From Euryhalocaulis sp050486445 (GTDB lineage: Bacteria > Pseudomonadota > Alphaproteobacteria > Caulobacterales > Maricaulaceae), in assembly GCA_050486445.1 (NCBI GenBank), contig JBJHDH010000010.1:1-64000 (forward strand): a stretch of DNA of 64,000 bases, read 5' to 3'. The first letter of the stretch is position 1; the number at the start of each line of letters is the position of its first letter. A program made the translations under genes and the position numbers. Below the pieces are notes generated by a model. That model saw only the letters and a program-made list of their open reading frames with translations. It was not told the origin of the DNA and did no database searches. This document shows, in pieces, positions 40,477 through 49,060 of the stretch.

Positions 40477-41742
40477 ATGTGGCTGCTCGACAAACTGCTC
40501 CAAAAGCTGGTCCGCAAGGGCGAGCTGATCGTTATCGACCATAAGGGGAAATCCTGGCGCTATGGCGCGCCGGACCCGAACCATGGCCCGATCACCGTCC
40601 GGCTGATGGACGCCAAGGTGGGCCGGGACATCGCCGCCGATCCGCGGCTGGGTCTGGGCGAGGCCTGGATGGACGGCCGCATCACGGTGGAAGCGCCCAG
40701 CGAGATTCGCGATCTGCTGCTGTTCGCCCGCTATAATGCGCCTTGGGAAAAGCCGGGGGCGATCCGGCCCAAGGGACCGGTCCGCAAGGCTCTGGCGCGA
40801 ATCGTCGGCCAGCTAGACCAGGTGAACTGGAAGTCCCGCTCGCGCCGCAACGCCGAGCATACCTACAATCTGACGCGCGAGCTTTATGAGCGTTTCCTCG
40901 ACGAGGACCGGCAATATACCTGCGCCTATTACCATGACACCCATGACAGTCTGGAACAGGCCCAGCTCGACAAGAAGGCGCATATCGCCGCCAAGCTGAA
41001 CCTGAAGCCGGGGATGCGCGTGCTGGATATTGGCTGCGGCTGGGGCGGGCTCGCGCTCTATCTGCACCGGCATTACGACGTCGATGTGCTGGGCGTGGCG
41101 CTGGCGCCCGACCAGATCGCCTTCTGTAACGAGCGCGCGGCGGAGCTTGGCGTATCGGATCGCGTGAAATTCGAGCTGAGGGACTATCGCGACGTCGAGG
41201 GCCAGTTCGACCGGATCACCAGCGTCGGCCTGATCGAGCATCTGGGCACGCCGCATTATCCCGGCTTCTTCCAGCACATGCGCCGCCTGCTGAAAGATGA
41301 CGGCATCATGTTCAGCCATTGCTGCGGGCGCATGGGCGGCCCCGGCGTGACCGACGCGTGGACGCGCAAATACATCTTCCCTGGCGGCTATATCCCCGCG
41401 CTGAGCGAGCTGGTGACCGAGGCGGAAAAGAACAAGCTGATCGTCACGGACGTGGAGGCGCTGCGCTATCATTACGCGCACACGCTGGAGGAATGGTACC
41501 GCCGCACCGTGATTCACCGCGAGGAAATCACGGACCTCTACGACGAACGCTTCTACCGCATGTGGCTGTTCTATCTGGCCGGGGCCGAGGCGGCGTTCCG
41601 CTATGGCGGACTGGTGAATTTTCAAGTGCAATATATGAAGCGCCGCGACGCCGCGCCGATGACCCGCGACTATATGTTTGAGGAAGAGGCCCGCCTGCGC
41701 GCCGCCGATATGCCGCCGCGCTGGCGCTACGCCGCGGAGTAA
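40477..41742 (+). CDS. cfa: Cyclopropane-fatty-acyl-phospholipid synthase
   Basis: A SAM-dependent methyltransferase that adds a methylene bridge to double bonds of membrane phospholipid acyl chains. From the preferred start (MWLLDKLLQKLV) it has 421 residues. The N-terminal lipid-binding domain is followed by the CFAS core with YTCAYYHDTHDSLEQAQ, the SAM loop VLDIGCGWGGLALYL, a SVGLIEHLGTPHYPGFF active-site segment (Glu and His), YIFPGGYIPALSEL and the late FYRMWLFYLAG. An upstream in-frame ATG at 40438 would add 13 residues. A secreted NTF2-like protein follows after 10 nt. Confidence 0.94.
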   Translation: MWLLDKLLQKLVRKGELIVIDHKGKSWRYGAPDPNHGPITVRLMDAKVGRDIAADPRLGLGEAWMDGRITVEAPSEIRDLLLFARYNAPWEKPGAIRPKGPVRKALARIVGQLDQVNWKSRSRRNAEHTYNLTRELYERFLDEDRQYTCAYYHDTHDSLEQAQLDKKAHIAAKLNLKPGMRVLDIGCGWGGLALYLHRHYDVDVLGVALAPDQIAFCNERAAELGVSDRVKFELRDYRDVEGQFDRITSVGLIEHLGTPHYPGFFQHMRRLLKDDGIMFSHCCGRMGGPGVTDAWTRKYIFPGGYIPALSELVTEAEKNKLIVTDVEALRYHYAHTLEEWYRRTVIHREEITDLYDERFYRMWLFYLAGAEAAFRYGGLVNFQVQYMKRRDAAPMTRDYMFEEEARLRAADMPPRWRYAAE

Positions 41743-41752
41743 GGAGACCACC

Positions 41753-42331
41753 ATGACGTCGCGACGCCTTGCGTTCCGCTCTGTGCTGATCGTGCTGGCG
41801 TGCGCGGCGCCGCTCTGCGCCAGCGCACAGGATGTTTCCCCGGCAGAAAACCTCAGCATCGAACAGCGTTTGCAGCGCGTGGAGGACGAGCTGGCGATCC
41901 GCCGCGTGCTGGTGAACTATTCCGCCACGCAGGACGCGCGCGATTTCGATGGCTATGTCGCGCTGTTCGCGCGCGAGGGCGAATGGGTGAACGGCGCCAC
42001 GGTGCATAAAGGCCGCGAGGCGATCCACGAAATGCTGACCGGCCTCTATGGCGAAGAGCCGGGCGATTACGCCAATGGCGAGAGCTATCACATCAGCTCC
42101 AACCCCGAAGTGAATCTGGACGGCGACCGGGCGACGGCGCGCTCGCGCCATCTGCTCATCATGCGCGGCGAAGGCGGCGCGCCCACGCCGACGCTGGCCG
42201 GGGTCTATGAGGACGAATTCATCCGTGAGGACGGCGAATGGAAGATCCTGCGCCGCGTCGATACGCCGGTGATGCCGACGCGCGAGGAATGGGTCATCTT
42301 CATCCGGGCGCGGCAGGCCGGAGCGGAGTGA
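41753..42331 (+). CDS. Exported NTF2-like (SnoaL-fold) protein
   Basis: A 192-residue protein with a signal peptide (SVLIVLACAAPLCASA) and an NTF2/SnoaL-like cone domain: EDELAIRRVLVNYSATQDAR, then DGYVALFAREGEWVNGATV, GREAIHEMLTG and EDGEWKILRRVDTPVMP. Such domains serve as small-molecule isomerases, dehydratases or binding pockets; the role is unknown. It has AAGGAGA overlapping the cfa stop, which indicates translation from the same message. A link to lipid modification is possible but not shown. Confidence 0.82.
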   Translation: MTSRRLAFRSVLIVLACAAPLCASAQDVSPAENLSIEQRLQRVEDELAIRRVLVNYSATQDARDFDGYVALFAREGEWVNGATVHKGREAIHEMLTGLYGEEPGDYANGESYHISSNPEVNLDGDRATARSRHLLIMRGEGGAPTPTLAGVYEDEFIREDGEWKILRRVDTPVMPTREEWVIFIRARQAGAE

Positions 42332-42369
42332 AGAGCGCGGACCGCCTGTCCACGCCTTTCCCATCCACG

Positions 42370-42645
42370 AACCTCATCCCGAGGAGCCACGCCGGTATCC
42401 CGGGGGGATACTGGCGGGGCGTCTCGAGGGACGCTCCAGTGTGACGCCAGCGTTGGTCGAACCTGGAACGTGCTTCGAGGCTTCCCCGCCCCGGATTAAA
42501 TCCGGGGTCATCCGGGGTCGCACCTCAGCATGCGGGTGGGTGGTAGGGGCGCCATGTTTGACACCGGGGCGCATCCGCCCCCCTCCCGCCCTTCGGGCGG
42601 CCCTCCCCCCGTAAACGGGGGGCGATCACCTTCTGGCTTCCCAAA
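42370..42645. repeat. Dispersed modular palindromic repeat, copy between NTF2-like and DAHP synthase genes
   Basis: This 341-nt gap holds no gene. It carries CCTCATCCCGAGGAGCC, an enlarged loop with palindrome GGTATCCCGGGGGGATACTGG-type sequence (in two parts), GGGGCGTCTCGAGGGACG, then GATTAAATCCGGGG, CTCAGCATGCGGG, and a C-rich end with CCCTTCGGGCGGCCCTCC and a final GGCGATCACC. Orientation is opposite to the 30005-30246 copy. Confidence 0.8.
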
Positions 42646-42672
42646 GGCCGTAATTATAGAGAGGGGCGACGC

Positions 42673-44037
42673 CTACTCCGCGGCGATGCGGCCCTGGCGG
42701 GCGCCGTTTTTCAGCGTCTCGGCGATCAGGAAGGCCAGTTCCAGCGCCTGATCGGCGTTCAGGCGCGGATCGCAATGCGTCAGATAGCGGCTGGAAAGAT
42801 CGGCGTCGCGCACCCCGCCCGGACCGCCCAGACATTCGGTGACGTTCTGGCCGGTCATCTCGAAATGCACGCCGCCGGCGGGCACGCCCTCGGCGCGGGC
42901 GATCTCCAGAAACGCCTGAAGCTCGGCCAGGATCTTGTCTACCGCGCGGGTCTTGAAGCCGGATTCCGAGGTGAAGGTATTGCCGTGCATCGGGTCGCAG
43001 GACCACACCACGCGGCGGCCGGCCTCGTGCACCTTGCGCATCAGCCTGGGCAGATGGTCGCCCACCTTCTCCGCCCCGAAGCGCGCGATCAGCACCATAC
43101 GCCCGGCCTCGTTATGCGGGTCCATGATGTCGATCAGGCGCAGCAGTTCGTCCGGGTCCATGCTGGGCCCGCATTTCATGCCGATGGGGTTTTCCACGCC
43201 GCGGCAATATTCGACATGCGCGCCATCCGGCTGGCGCGAGCGATCGCCGATCCAGATCATGTGCGCGGACGTATTGCACCATGTTCCAGCGGATGGATCG
43301 CGGCGGGTCAGCGCCTCCTCATAGTTCAGGAACAGCGCCTCGTGGCTGGTGTAGAATTCGGTGCGGCTGAGCGCGTCCTGACTGCCGCCCAGCACGCCCA
43401 GAAACTCCACGGCCTCGGCGATGCGTTCGGCGATCTCGGCATAGCGTTCGCCCTGCGGACTGTTCGCCGCGAAGGGCAGCGCCCAGGACCGCACATTGTG
43501 GATGTCGGCATAGCCGCCGGTGGTGAAGGCGCGGATCAGGTTCAGCGTCGCCACCGACTGGTCATAGACGCGCAGCAGCCGGTCCGGGTTCGGAACCCGG
43601 GCCTCTGGCGTGAACTCCATCGCATTCACCGCGTCGCCGCGATAGGAGGCGAGCGTGACGCCGTCCTTGGTCTCTGTCGCGCTGGAGCGCGGCTTGGCGA
43701 ACTGGCCGGCGATGCGGCCGACCTTGATGACCGGGCGCGAGGCGGCGAAAGACAGCACCATCGCCATCTGCATCAGCACGCGGAACGTGTCGCGCACATT
43801 GTCCGGGTGGAATTCGGCGAAGGACTCCGCACAGTCTCCCCCCTGAAGGAGGAACGCCTCGCCGCGGGCGGCGCGCGCCAGCTCGGCGCGCAGGCGGCGC
43901 ACCTCGCCGGGGAACACCAGCGGCGGGCGCGAGGCCAGCTCGGCCTCCACCGCGCTCAAATGACCGGCATCCGGGTAATCGTCCGGCAGATGCTTGGCCG
44001 GCTTCGCCCGCCAGCCAGAGGGGTTCCACTCACTCAT
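42673..44037 (-). CDS. 3-deoxy-7-phosphoheptulonate synthase, class II
   Basis: A 454-residue class II (plant/Streptomyces-like) DAHP synthase, which joins phosphoenolpyruvate and erythrose 4-phosphate in the first step of aromatic amino acid synthesis. Motifs: LLQGGDCAESFAEF (metal-binding Cys), GRIAGQFAKPRS, HMIWIGDRSRQPDGAHVEY, GMKCGPSMDPDEL, WSCDPMHGNTFTS and GVHFEMTGQNVTECLGG. The start at 44037 (MSEWNPSGWRA) matches the family. It is a single gene between a repeat copy and a gap with a small membrane-protein gene. Confidence 0.95.
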   Translation of the reverse strand: MSEWNPSGWRAKPAKHLPDDYPDAGHLSAVEAELASRPPLVFPGEVRRLRAELARAARGEAFLLQGGDCAESFAEFHPDNVRDTFRVLMQMAMVLSFAASRPVIKVGRIAGQFAKPRSSATETKDGVTLASYRGDAVNAMEFTPEARVPNPDRLLRVYDQSVATLNLIRAFTTGGYADIHNVRSWALPFAANSPQGERYAEIAERIAEAVEFLGVLGGSQDALSRTEFYTSHEALFLNYEEALTRRDPSAGTWCNTSAHMIWIGDRSRQPDGAHVEYCRGVENPIGMKCGPSMDPDELLRLIDIMDPHNEAGRMVLIARFGAEKVGDHLPRLMRKVHEAGRRVVWSCDPMHGNTFTSESGFKTRAVDKILAELQAFLEIARAEGVPAGGVHFEMTGQNVTECLGGPGGVRDADLSSRYLTHCDPRLNADQALELAFLIAETLKNGARQGRIAAE

Positions 44038-44285
44038 CGGACCATCCTGTTTGACGCCCTTATATAGGCGTCCCCGCGCGGCTTTCACGCCCGCCATGGA
44101 TCGAAAACCACATCTGTGGCCTTCAGACAACGGCAGAGCGCCGCACGCCCGGAGATCCAGCCCATTCTCAGCCTAAAGCCTGAAAACTTTATCGCGCTGG
44201 TGAGCCGGCCTTGCAGAAGTGTTGTTAAGAAGCAATGCTGGCAGCGCTTGGCTAGTTGACTAGCCGGCAGCCTTGGGGGAGCAAA

Positions 44286-44510
44286 TTGCAAGGGCAGCAT
44301 TTAACCGCCTCATCAATCGTAATCGCCTCATCAATTCTTGTCGGTGGAGTGCTGATTGCCATGGCGATTTGGTTCAAGCCAACAGAATTCGAACAATGTT
44401 ATGCCGTTGTTGATGCTGAAATGGAGCGTCAAAACCATTACAACTATGGCGGCAGGGGTTTTGAGAGCGGAATAGCGGCTATTTGTGCTGGGTCCGGGGG
44501 TGGCTACTAG
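44286..44510 (+). CDS. Small single-helix membrane protein
   Basis: A 74-residue protein with one membrane helix (SIVIASSILVGGVLIAMAIW), then FKPTEFEQCYAVVDAEME and a Gly-rich C-terminus with a second cysteine (AAICAGSGGG). I prefer a TTG start at 44286 because GGGGGAG lies 7 nt upstream; a start at 44256 in the same frame would add 10 residues. Small proteins of this form are common in alphaproteobacteria and uncharacterised. A perfect palindrome GGCTAGT-TG-ACTAGCC (44250-44265) just upstream may be an operator or leader hairpin. Confidence 0.6.
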   Translation: MQGQHLTASSIVIASSILVGGVLIAMAIWFKPTEFEQCYAVVDAEMERQNHYNYGGRGFESGIAAICAGSGGGY

Positions 44511-44651
44511 CCTGTAACTGTCTTCTGGGATCGAGTTCTCCGACAACTAAGCGAACCGTGAGCGCCTTATGTGCGCACCCATGAAACGGCTCGCAAACGA
44601 AAATTTACAAACCCGGCTCCAAACCGCAGGAGCGGAAAAGCAGCTAAGCAA

Positions 44652-44727
44652 TGGTGATCCCGCAGGGATTCGAACCCTGGACCTACTGATTAAAAGTCAG
44701 TTGCTCTACCAACTGAGCTACGGGATC
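44652..44727 (-). tRNA. tRNA-Lys (TTT)
   Basis: Minus-strand cloverleaf: acceptor arms GATCCCG and CGGGATC, D-arm GCTCAGTTGGTAGAGC, anticodon loop CTTTTAA giving TTT, T-loop TTCGAAT and encoded CCA (44652-44654). 76 nt. Confidence 0.97.
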
Positions 44728-44927
44728 AAACCAGCGCAGGCGCGCGGTTTATAGGCCAGATCGCCAGACCGCAAGCGCGGGAGGCCGGGAAAGAGGCGCG
44801 CGTCCTTCCCTCTTCCTGCTCCACCCGCCCCCCCTCAAACCGGGGGTGGCGCAACCGGACCGGTGCGCCTACCCCGAACGGCAGGGCCGCCCAGGCAGCG
44901 CGGGCGGGAAACACGGGGGAATTTATC

Positions 44928-45419
44928 ATGAGATTTCGCATGTTCGCCCTGGCGGGCGCGGCGGCCGTTATCGCGGCCCCGGCTCTGGCCCAGGACAATT
45001 CGCGGTTCACGCCGATCCAGCCCAATGACTCGCTGTTCACCTGCGAGCAGCTTGAGCAGGAGGCCGGCGTGATGGAGCAGACGCTGGGGGCCGCGCCGGG
45101 CGCGGTGTTCAGCGTCGATGACGCGATGGGCATTGGCGCATCGGTGGCCATGCAGGCCGGCGCCGGGGGCGCGGCGCGCGCGCTGGGCGGCCTTGGCGGG
45201 GGCATTGGCGGCGCGCTGGGCGGGCTGGCCCGCAACGCGCAGGCGCAACAGCAGCAACAGGCCGAGGAGCGCCGGGAAATGGCGCAGGACCGCTGGTATT
45301 ATCTGGCCGGGATTTACATGGGCAAAGGCTGCGACCAGCCGCCGCCTCCGCCGCCGGCGCCCGAACCGGCCGCGTTGACCGCCGACCAGATTCCGGTCGA
45401 GGATTCGCTGGCCGAATAG
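44928..45419 (+). CDS. Exported protein of unknown function, glycine- and glutamine-rich
   Basis: A 163-residue protein with a signal peptide (MRFRMFALAGAAAVIAAPALA). The mature part has LFTCEQLEQEAGVMEQTLG, a Gly/Ala-rich hydrophobic stretch (ALGGLGGGIGGALGGLA) that could insert in a membrane, a Gln-rich QAQQQQQAEERREMAQ, a YYLAGIYMGKGCDQ segment with the second cysteine, and a Pro-rich end. Two cysteines may form a disulfide. I do not recognise a family by function. A GGGGGAA ribosome binding site precedes the ATG and a strong terminator follows. Confidence 0.7.
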   Translation: MRFRMFALAGAAAVIAAPALAQDNSRFTPIQPNDSLFTCEQLEQEAGVMEQTLGAAPGAVFSVDDAMGIGASVAMQAGAGGAARALGGLGGGIGGALGGLARNAQAQQQQQAEERREMAQDRWYYLAGIYMGKGCDQPPPPPPAPEPAALTADQIPVEDSLAE

Positions 45420-45443
45420 AGAGTCAGACAGCGAGGGACAGGA

Positions 45444-45476
45444 GAAGGCCCGCATTTGCGGGCCTTCTTCATTTTC
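45444..45476 (+). terminator. Rho-independent terminator
   Basis: Perfect 10-bp stem GAAGGCCCGC (45444-45453), loop ATTT, GCGGGCCTTC (45458-45467), followed by TTCATTTTC. It ends the exported-protein gene; it may also act weakly on the convergent tgt message. Confidence 0.85.
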
Positions 45477-46605
45477 ACTCCGCGCCGTTTCCGCCGGACG
45501 GCGCCAGACCGGACATGAATTCCGCGCGGAAGGCGGCGAATTCACCCGCCGCGACGGCGGCGCGGATACGGCCCATCAGGCGCTGGTAATAGGCGACATT
45601 GTGCCAGGACAGCAGGACGGGGCCGAGCAGCTCTCCCGCCTTGAACAGATGCTGGAGATATGCCTTCGAATAATCGCGGCTGGCGGGGCAGTCGCTGGTC
45701 TCGTCCAGCGGCGCGGGGTCGTCGGTATATTGTGCGTTCTTCAGATTGATTGGCCCGGCATCCGTCCAGGCCTGGCCGTGCCGTCCGCTGCGGGTCGGGA
45801 TCACGCAATCGAACATGTCGATGCCGCGCGCGACCGCCTCCACAATATCGACCGGCCGGCCGACGCCCATCAGATAGCGCGGGCGCTCCGCGGGCAGATG
45901 CGGGACCGTGGCGTCCAGCACCGCGCACATCGTTTCGAACCCCTCGCCCACCGCCAGCCCGCCGACGGCGTAACCGTCAAACCCGATGCGCCGCAGCCCC
46001 TCGGCCGATTCCGCGCGCAGATGCGGGTATGTGGAGCCCTGAACGATGCCGAACAGCGCCTGGTCGTGCCGGTCGCCAAATGCGGCTTTACACCGCTCCG
46101 CCCAGCGCAGCGACAGGCGCATGGACTGCGCCGCCGCGTCCTCGGCCGCCGGGAAGGCCGTGCATTCATCGAGCTGCATGGCGATGTCGGCGCCCAGAAG
46201 GTCTGACTGAATCTCCACGGCGCGTTCGGGCGTCAGCATGTGCGTGGAGCCGTCGATGTGCGACTGGAAGCGGACGCCCTCCTCTGTCAGCTTGCGTAAT
46301 TGCGCCAGCGACCAGACCTGGAAACCGCCGCTGTCGGTCAGGATAGGCCCGGACCAGTTCATGAAACGGTGCAGTCCGCCAAGGCGCGCCACGCGCTCCG
46401 CCCCCGGCCGCAGCATCAGATGATAGGTGTTGCCGAGGATGATGTCCGCGCCGGTGAATTTCACCTGATCGACAGTGAGCGCCTTCACCGTCGCCGCCGT
46501 GCCCACCGGCATGAAGGCCGGGGTGCGGATCGTCCCGCGCGGGGTTTCCAGCGCGCCGGTGCGCGCCGCCCCGTCTGTGGCGTGGATGGCGAAGGGAAAA
46601 GTCAC
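45475..46605 (-). CDS. tgt: Queuine tRNA-ribosyltransferase with altered zinc site
   Basis: A 376-residue tRNA-guanine transglycosylase that swaps guanine 34 for preQ1 in GUN anticodons. The core is clear: TPAFMPVGTAATVKAL, ILTDSGGFQVWSL (catalytic Asp), GYAVGGLAVGEG, YLMGVGRPVDIVEAV and MFDCVIPTRSGRHG (second catalytic Asp). The usual zinc site CxCx2C...H reads here S-D-C-P-A-S (in PLDETSDCPASRDYSKAYL), so two of three cysteines are serine; the His in SWHN remains. It starts with GTG inside the end of ycgN (GTGA overlap). Confidence 0.92.
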   Translation of the reverse strand: MTFPFAIHATDGAARTGALETPRGTIRTPAFMPVGTAATVKALTVDQVKFTGADIILGNTYHLMLRPGAERVARLGGLHRFMNWSGPILTDSGGFQVWSLAQLRKLTEEGVRFQSHIDGSTHMLTPERAVEIQSDLLGADIAMQLDECTAFPAAEDAAAQSMRLSLRWAERCKAAFGDRHDQALFGIVQGSTYPHLRAESAEGLRRIGFDGYAVGGLAVGEGFETMCAVLDATVPHLPAERPRYLMGVGRPVDIVEAVARGIDMFDCVIPTRSGRHGQAWTDAGPINLKNAQYTDDPAPLDETSDCPASRDYSKAYLQHLFKAGELLGPVLLSWHNVAYYQRLMGRIRAAVAAGEFAAFRAEFMSGLAPSGGNGAE

Positions 46606-47048
46606 GGCCCGATCACATAATCCCAGAGGTCGGAATCATCCTCATACTCGATATCCGCCTCGCTCACCGCCAGGTCCGCGACCGAGACCCCGGCCTCGTG
46701 CACGCTTTCGGCCCGGCCGGTGATCAGCGGGTGCCATTGCGGCAGATCCTTGCCCAGCGCCAGCCGCCGATAGGCGCAGGTGGCGGGCAGCCAGTCTTCG
46801 CTGCGCGCCAGCGCCGGGGTCAGTTTGATGCAGTCCGGCGCTTTTGCCTGACGGTTGGCGTAGTCGCCGCAGCGGCAGGACTTTATGTCCAGCAGCGGAC
46901 AGGCGACATTCGTGGTCCCGGTTTCGCCGCTTTCTTCGTCCACCAGCTTGACGAGACAGCAGCGTCCGCAGCCGTCGCAGAGCGATTCCCACTCCGCGCC
47001 GGTCATGTCTTCCAGGCGCTTGCGCCGCCAGAATGGTCCCGTGTCCAT
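46602..47048 (-). CDS. ycgN: YcgN family cysteine-cluster protein (UPF0260)
   Basis: A 148-residue member of the YcgN/UPF0260 family. Eight or so cysteines cluster in WESLCDGCGRCCLVKLVD, TNVACPLLDIKSCRCGDY, APDCIKL and PATCAYR, suggesting a zinc- or Fe-S-binding fold. PFWRRKRLEDMTGAEWESLC aligns with the start of the E. coli protein, which supports the ATG at 47048. Function unknown. It is translationally coupled to tgt and its start codon overlaps that of the divergent penicillin-binding protein gene. Confidence 0.9.
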   Translation of the reverse strand: MDTGPFWRRKRLEDMTGAEWESLCDGCGRCCLVKLVDEESGETGTTNVACPLLDIKSCRCGDYANRQAKAPDCIKLTPALARSEDWLPATCAYRRLALGKDLPQWHPLITGRAESVHEAGVSVADLAVSEADIEYEDDSDLWDYVIGP

Positions 47049-49020
47049 GGATTTCGAACCGAGCCGGACGCCCCGAAAAGAACCGGGCTATCGCGCGCGG
47101 CCCCGTCTGGCAATCGACTGGCGCGGCCGGGGCCCCGCCATCGCCGGAATCGCGCTGGCCGCCGTGCTGATTCTGGCCACGCTGGGGACTGTGGGCGCCG
47201 GCATGGTCTGGCGGCATCTGTTCGAGGGAATGCCGGCCGAACCGGAGATCGAATCGCTCTGGACGCTGGGCCGAGAGCCGTCCATTGAGGTGCTGGCCCG
47301 CGACGGTTCGCTGGTCGGGCATCGCGGCCCGTCCTACGCCCGGCGCGTGACGCCGGAGGAATTGCCCGAACATCTGGTCGCGGCCTTTCTGGCGGCGGAG
47401 GACCGGCGGTTTTTCCAGCATAAAGGCGTCGATCCGCGCGCCATCGCGCGCGCCGCCATGGCCAATCTGATGGCCGGACAGTCGGTGCAGGGCGGCTCCA
47501 CCATCACCCAGCAGCTTGTGAAGAACCTCGTTGTGGGGCCGGAGCGCACGCTGCGCCGCAAGGCGCAGGAGATGCGGCTGGCCCTGCGGCTGGAGCAGCA
47601 GCTCTCCAAGACCGAGATTCTCGACCTGTATCTGAACCGCGTCTATCTGGGCGAGCGCGCCTTTGGCGTGGAGGCGGCTTCCTTGCGCTATTTCGGCCAT
47701 TCGGCGCGGGAAGCGAGCCTGGCCGAGGCCGCCCTGCTCGCCGCGCTGCCCAAGGCGCCGACGCGGCTGTCGCCCGCCGACAATCTGGAGGCGGCGCGGG
47801 CGCGCGCCGAGCTGGTGCTGCGGCGAATGCACGCGGCGGGCTTTATCGGCCGCGACACCATGCAGGCCGCCATCGAGGCGCCTGCCGAGCTGGCCGCGCC
47901 GCTGTCCGAGCCGCTCTCGCCGGGGCTGGGCTATGCGTTTGACGAGGCGGCGCGCGTGGCGCGCGCGCTGGCGCCCGAGGCGCCGGACCTGGTGGTTCAC
48001 ACCACGCTGGACCCGGACCTGCAACGCGCGGCGGACATCGCGCTACTGTCCATGCTGGAGCGTGAGGGCGAGGCGGCGCGCGCCAGCCAGGGCGCGCTGG
48101 TCGCGCTGGATTATTCCGGCGAGATTCTGGCGCTGGCCGGCGGGCGTGACTATGCGCAAAGCCAGTTCAACCGCGCGACCCAGGCGCGGCGCCAGCCCGG
48201 CTCCGCCTTCAAGCCTTTTGTCTATGCCGCCGCGTTCGAAATGGGGATGCGGCCAGCGACGATGCGCACCGATGAGCCGGTCACGATCGGAAACTGGAGC
48301 CCCGAAAATCTGGGCGGAACCTATCGCGGGCCGATGACGCTGCGCGAAGCGTTCATCCGCTCTATCAACACCGTTGCGGCGCGGGTTGGCTATGAGGTCG
48401 GGCCGATCACCGTGACGGAGATGGCGCGGCGGCTGGGCGTGCGCACGCCGCTGAACGCGCATCCCTCCATCGCGCTCGGCGCATCGGAGATGACGCTGCT
48501 GGAGCTGACCTCGGCCTATGGCGCATTCGCGCGCGACGGCGCCCTGCGCGAACCGTTTCTGGTGACGGAAATCACCGACACGGCCGGGCGCGTGATCTGG
48601 CGCCGGCCCGAAGCGGAGCCGGTGCAGATCTATGAGGCGCGGCTGGCGCGGCTGATGACCGGCATGATGCGCGACGTGGTGCGGCAAGGCACCGGGACCG
48701 GCGCGGCGCTGGAGGGGCGCGCGAGCGCCGGAAAGACCGGCACCAGCCAGAATTATCGCGACGCCTGGTTCGCCGGCTATACGGGCAATCTGATCGCCGG
48801 GGTCTGGGTGGGTAATGATGACGACAGCCCGATGCGCAACGTTACCGGCGGCCGCCTGCCCGTGCAGGTCTGGCGCGATTTCATGCAGACGGCCGAGCGT
48901 GGGCGCGACCCCGCGCCGCTCAACCTGCCGCCGGAGGAGACGGACGGGCGCGGAGAACAGCTCGCCGCGCTCTATTCCGAACTGGCCGCCGCCTTTTCCC
49001 GCGCCGCCATGGCGCCGTAG
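47047..49020 (+). CDS. Class A penicillin-binding protein (transglycosylase/transpeptidase)
   Basis: A 657-residue bifunctional peptidoglycan synthase. A cytoplasmic basic N-terminus and one membrane helix (IAGIALAAVLILATLGTVG) are followed by the GT51 glycosyltransferase domain (AFLAAEDRRFFQHKGVD with catalytic Glu, QGGSTITQQLVKNL, RRKAQEMRLALRLEQQLSK) and the transpeptidase domain with SxxK in PGSAFKPF (about 384), SxN as SINT (about 438) and KTG in AGKTGTSQ (about 562). Its ATG shares the CCATGG palindrome with the divergent ycgN start, so no intergenic promoter space exists. It is most like PBP1A/Pbp2D-type proteins without extra domains. Confidence 0.92.
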   Translation: MDFEPSRTPRKEPGYRARPRLAIDWRGRGPAIAGIALAAVLILATLGTVGAGMVWRHLFEGMPAEPEIESLWTLGREPSIEVLARDGSLVGHRGPSYARRVTPEELPEHLVAAFLAAEDRRFFQHKGVDPRAIARAAMANLMAGQSVQGGSTITQQLVKNLVVGPERTLRRKAQEMRLALRLEQQLSKTEILDLYLNRVYLGERAFGVEAASLRYFGHSAREASLAEAALLAALPKAPTRLSPADNLEAARARAELVLRRMHAAGFIGRDTMQAAIEAPAELAAPLSEPLSPGLGYAFDEAARVARALAPEAPDLVVHTTLDPDLQRAADIALLSMLEREGEAARASQGALVALDYSGEILALAGGRDYAQSQFNRATQARRQPGSAFKPFVYAAAFEMGMRPATMRTDEPVTIGNWSPENLGGTYRGPMTLREAFIRSINTVAARVGYEVGPITVTEMARRLGVRTPLNAHPSIALGASEMTLLELTSAYGAFARDGALREPFLVTEITDTAGRVIWRRPEAEPVQIYEARLARLMTGMMRDVVRQGTGTGAALEGRASAGKTGTSQNYRDAWFAGYTGNLIAGVWVGNDDDSPMRNVTGGRLPVQVWRDFMQTAERGRDPAPLNLPPEETDGRGEQLAALYSELAAAFSRAAMAP

Positions 49021-49060
49021 GGACGGGGCTGAATCTCAGCCTGAGCAATGCGGCATTAGA

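Noticed and set aside
44085..44300. A 71-codon minus-strand frame before the small membrane-protein gene
   Set aside because: Composition is not protein-like and it overlaps the palindrome and start region of the plus-strand gene.
44817..44846. C-rich hairpin before the exported Gly/Gln-rich protein gene
   Set aside because: Could be another repeat remnant or a weak hairpin; no T-tract and too degenerate to assign.
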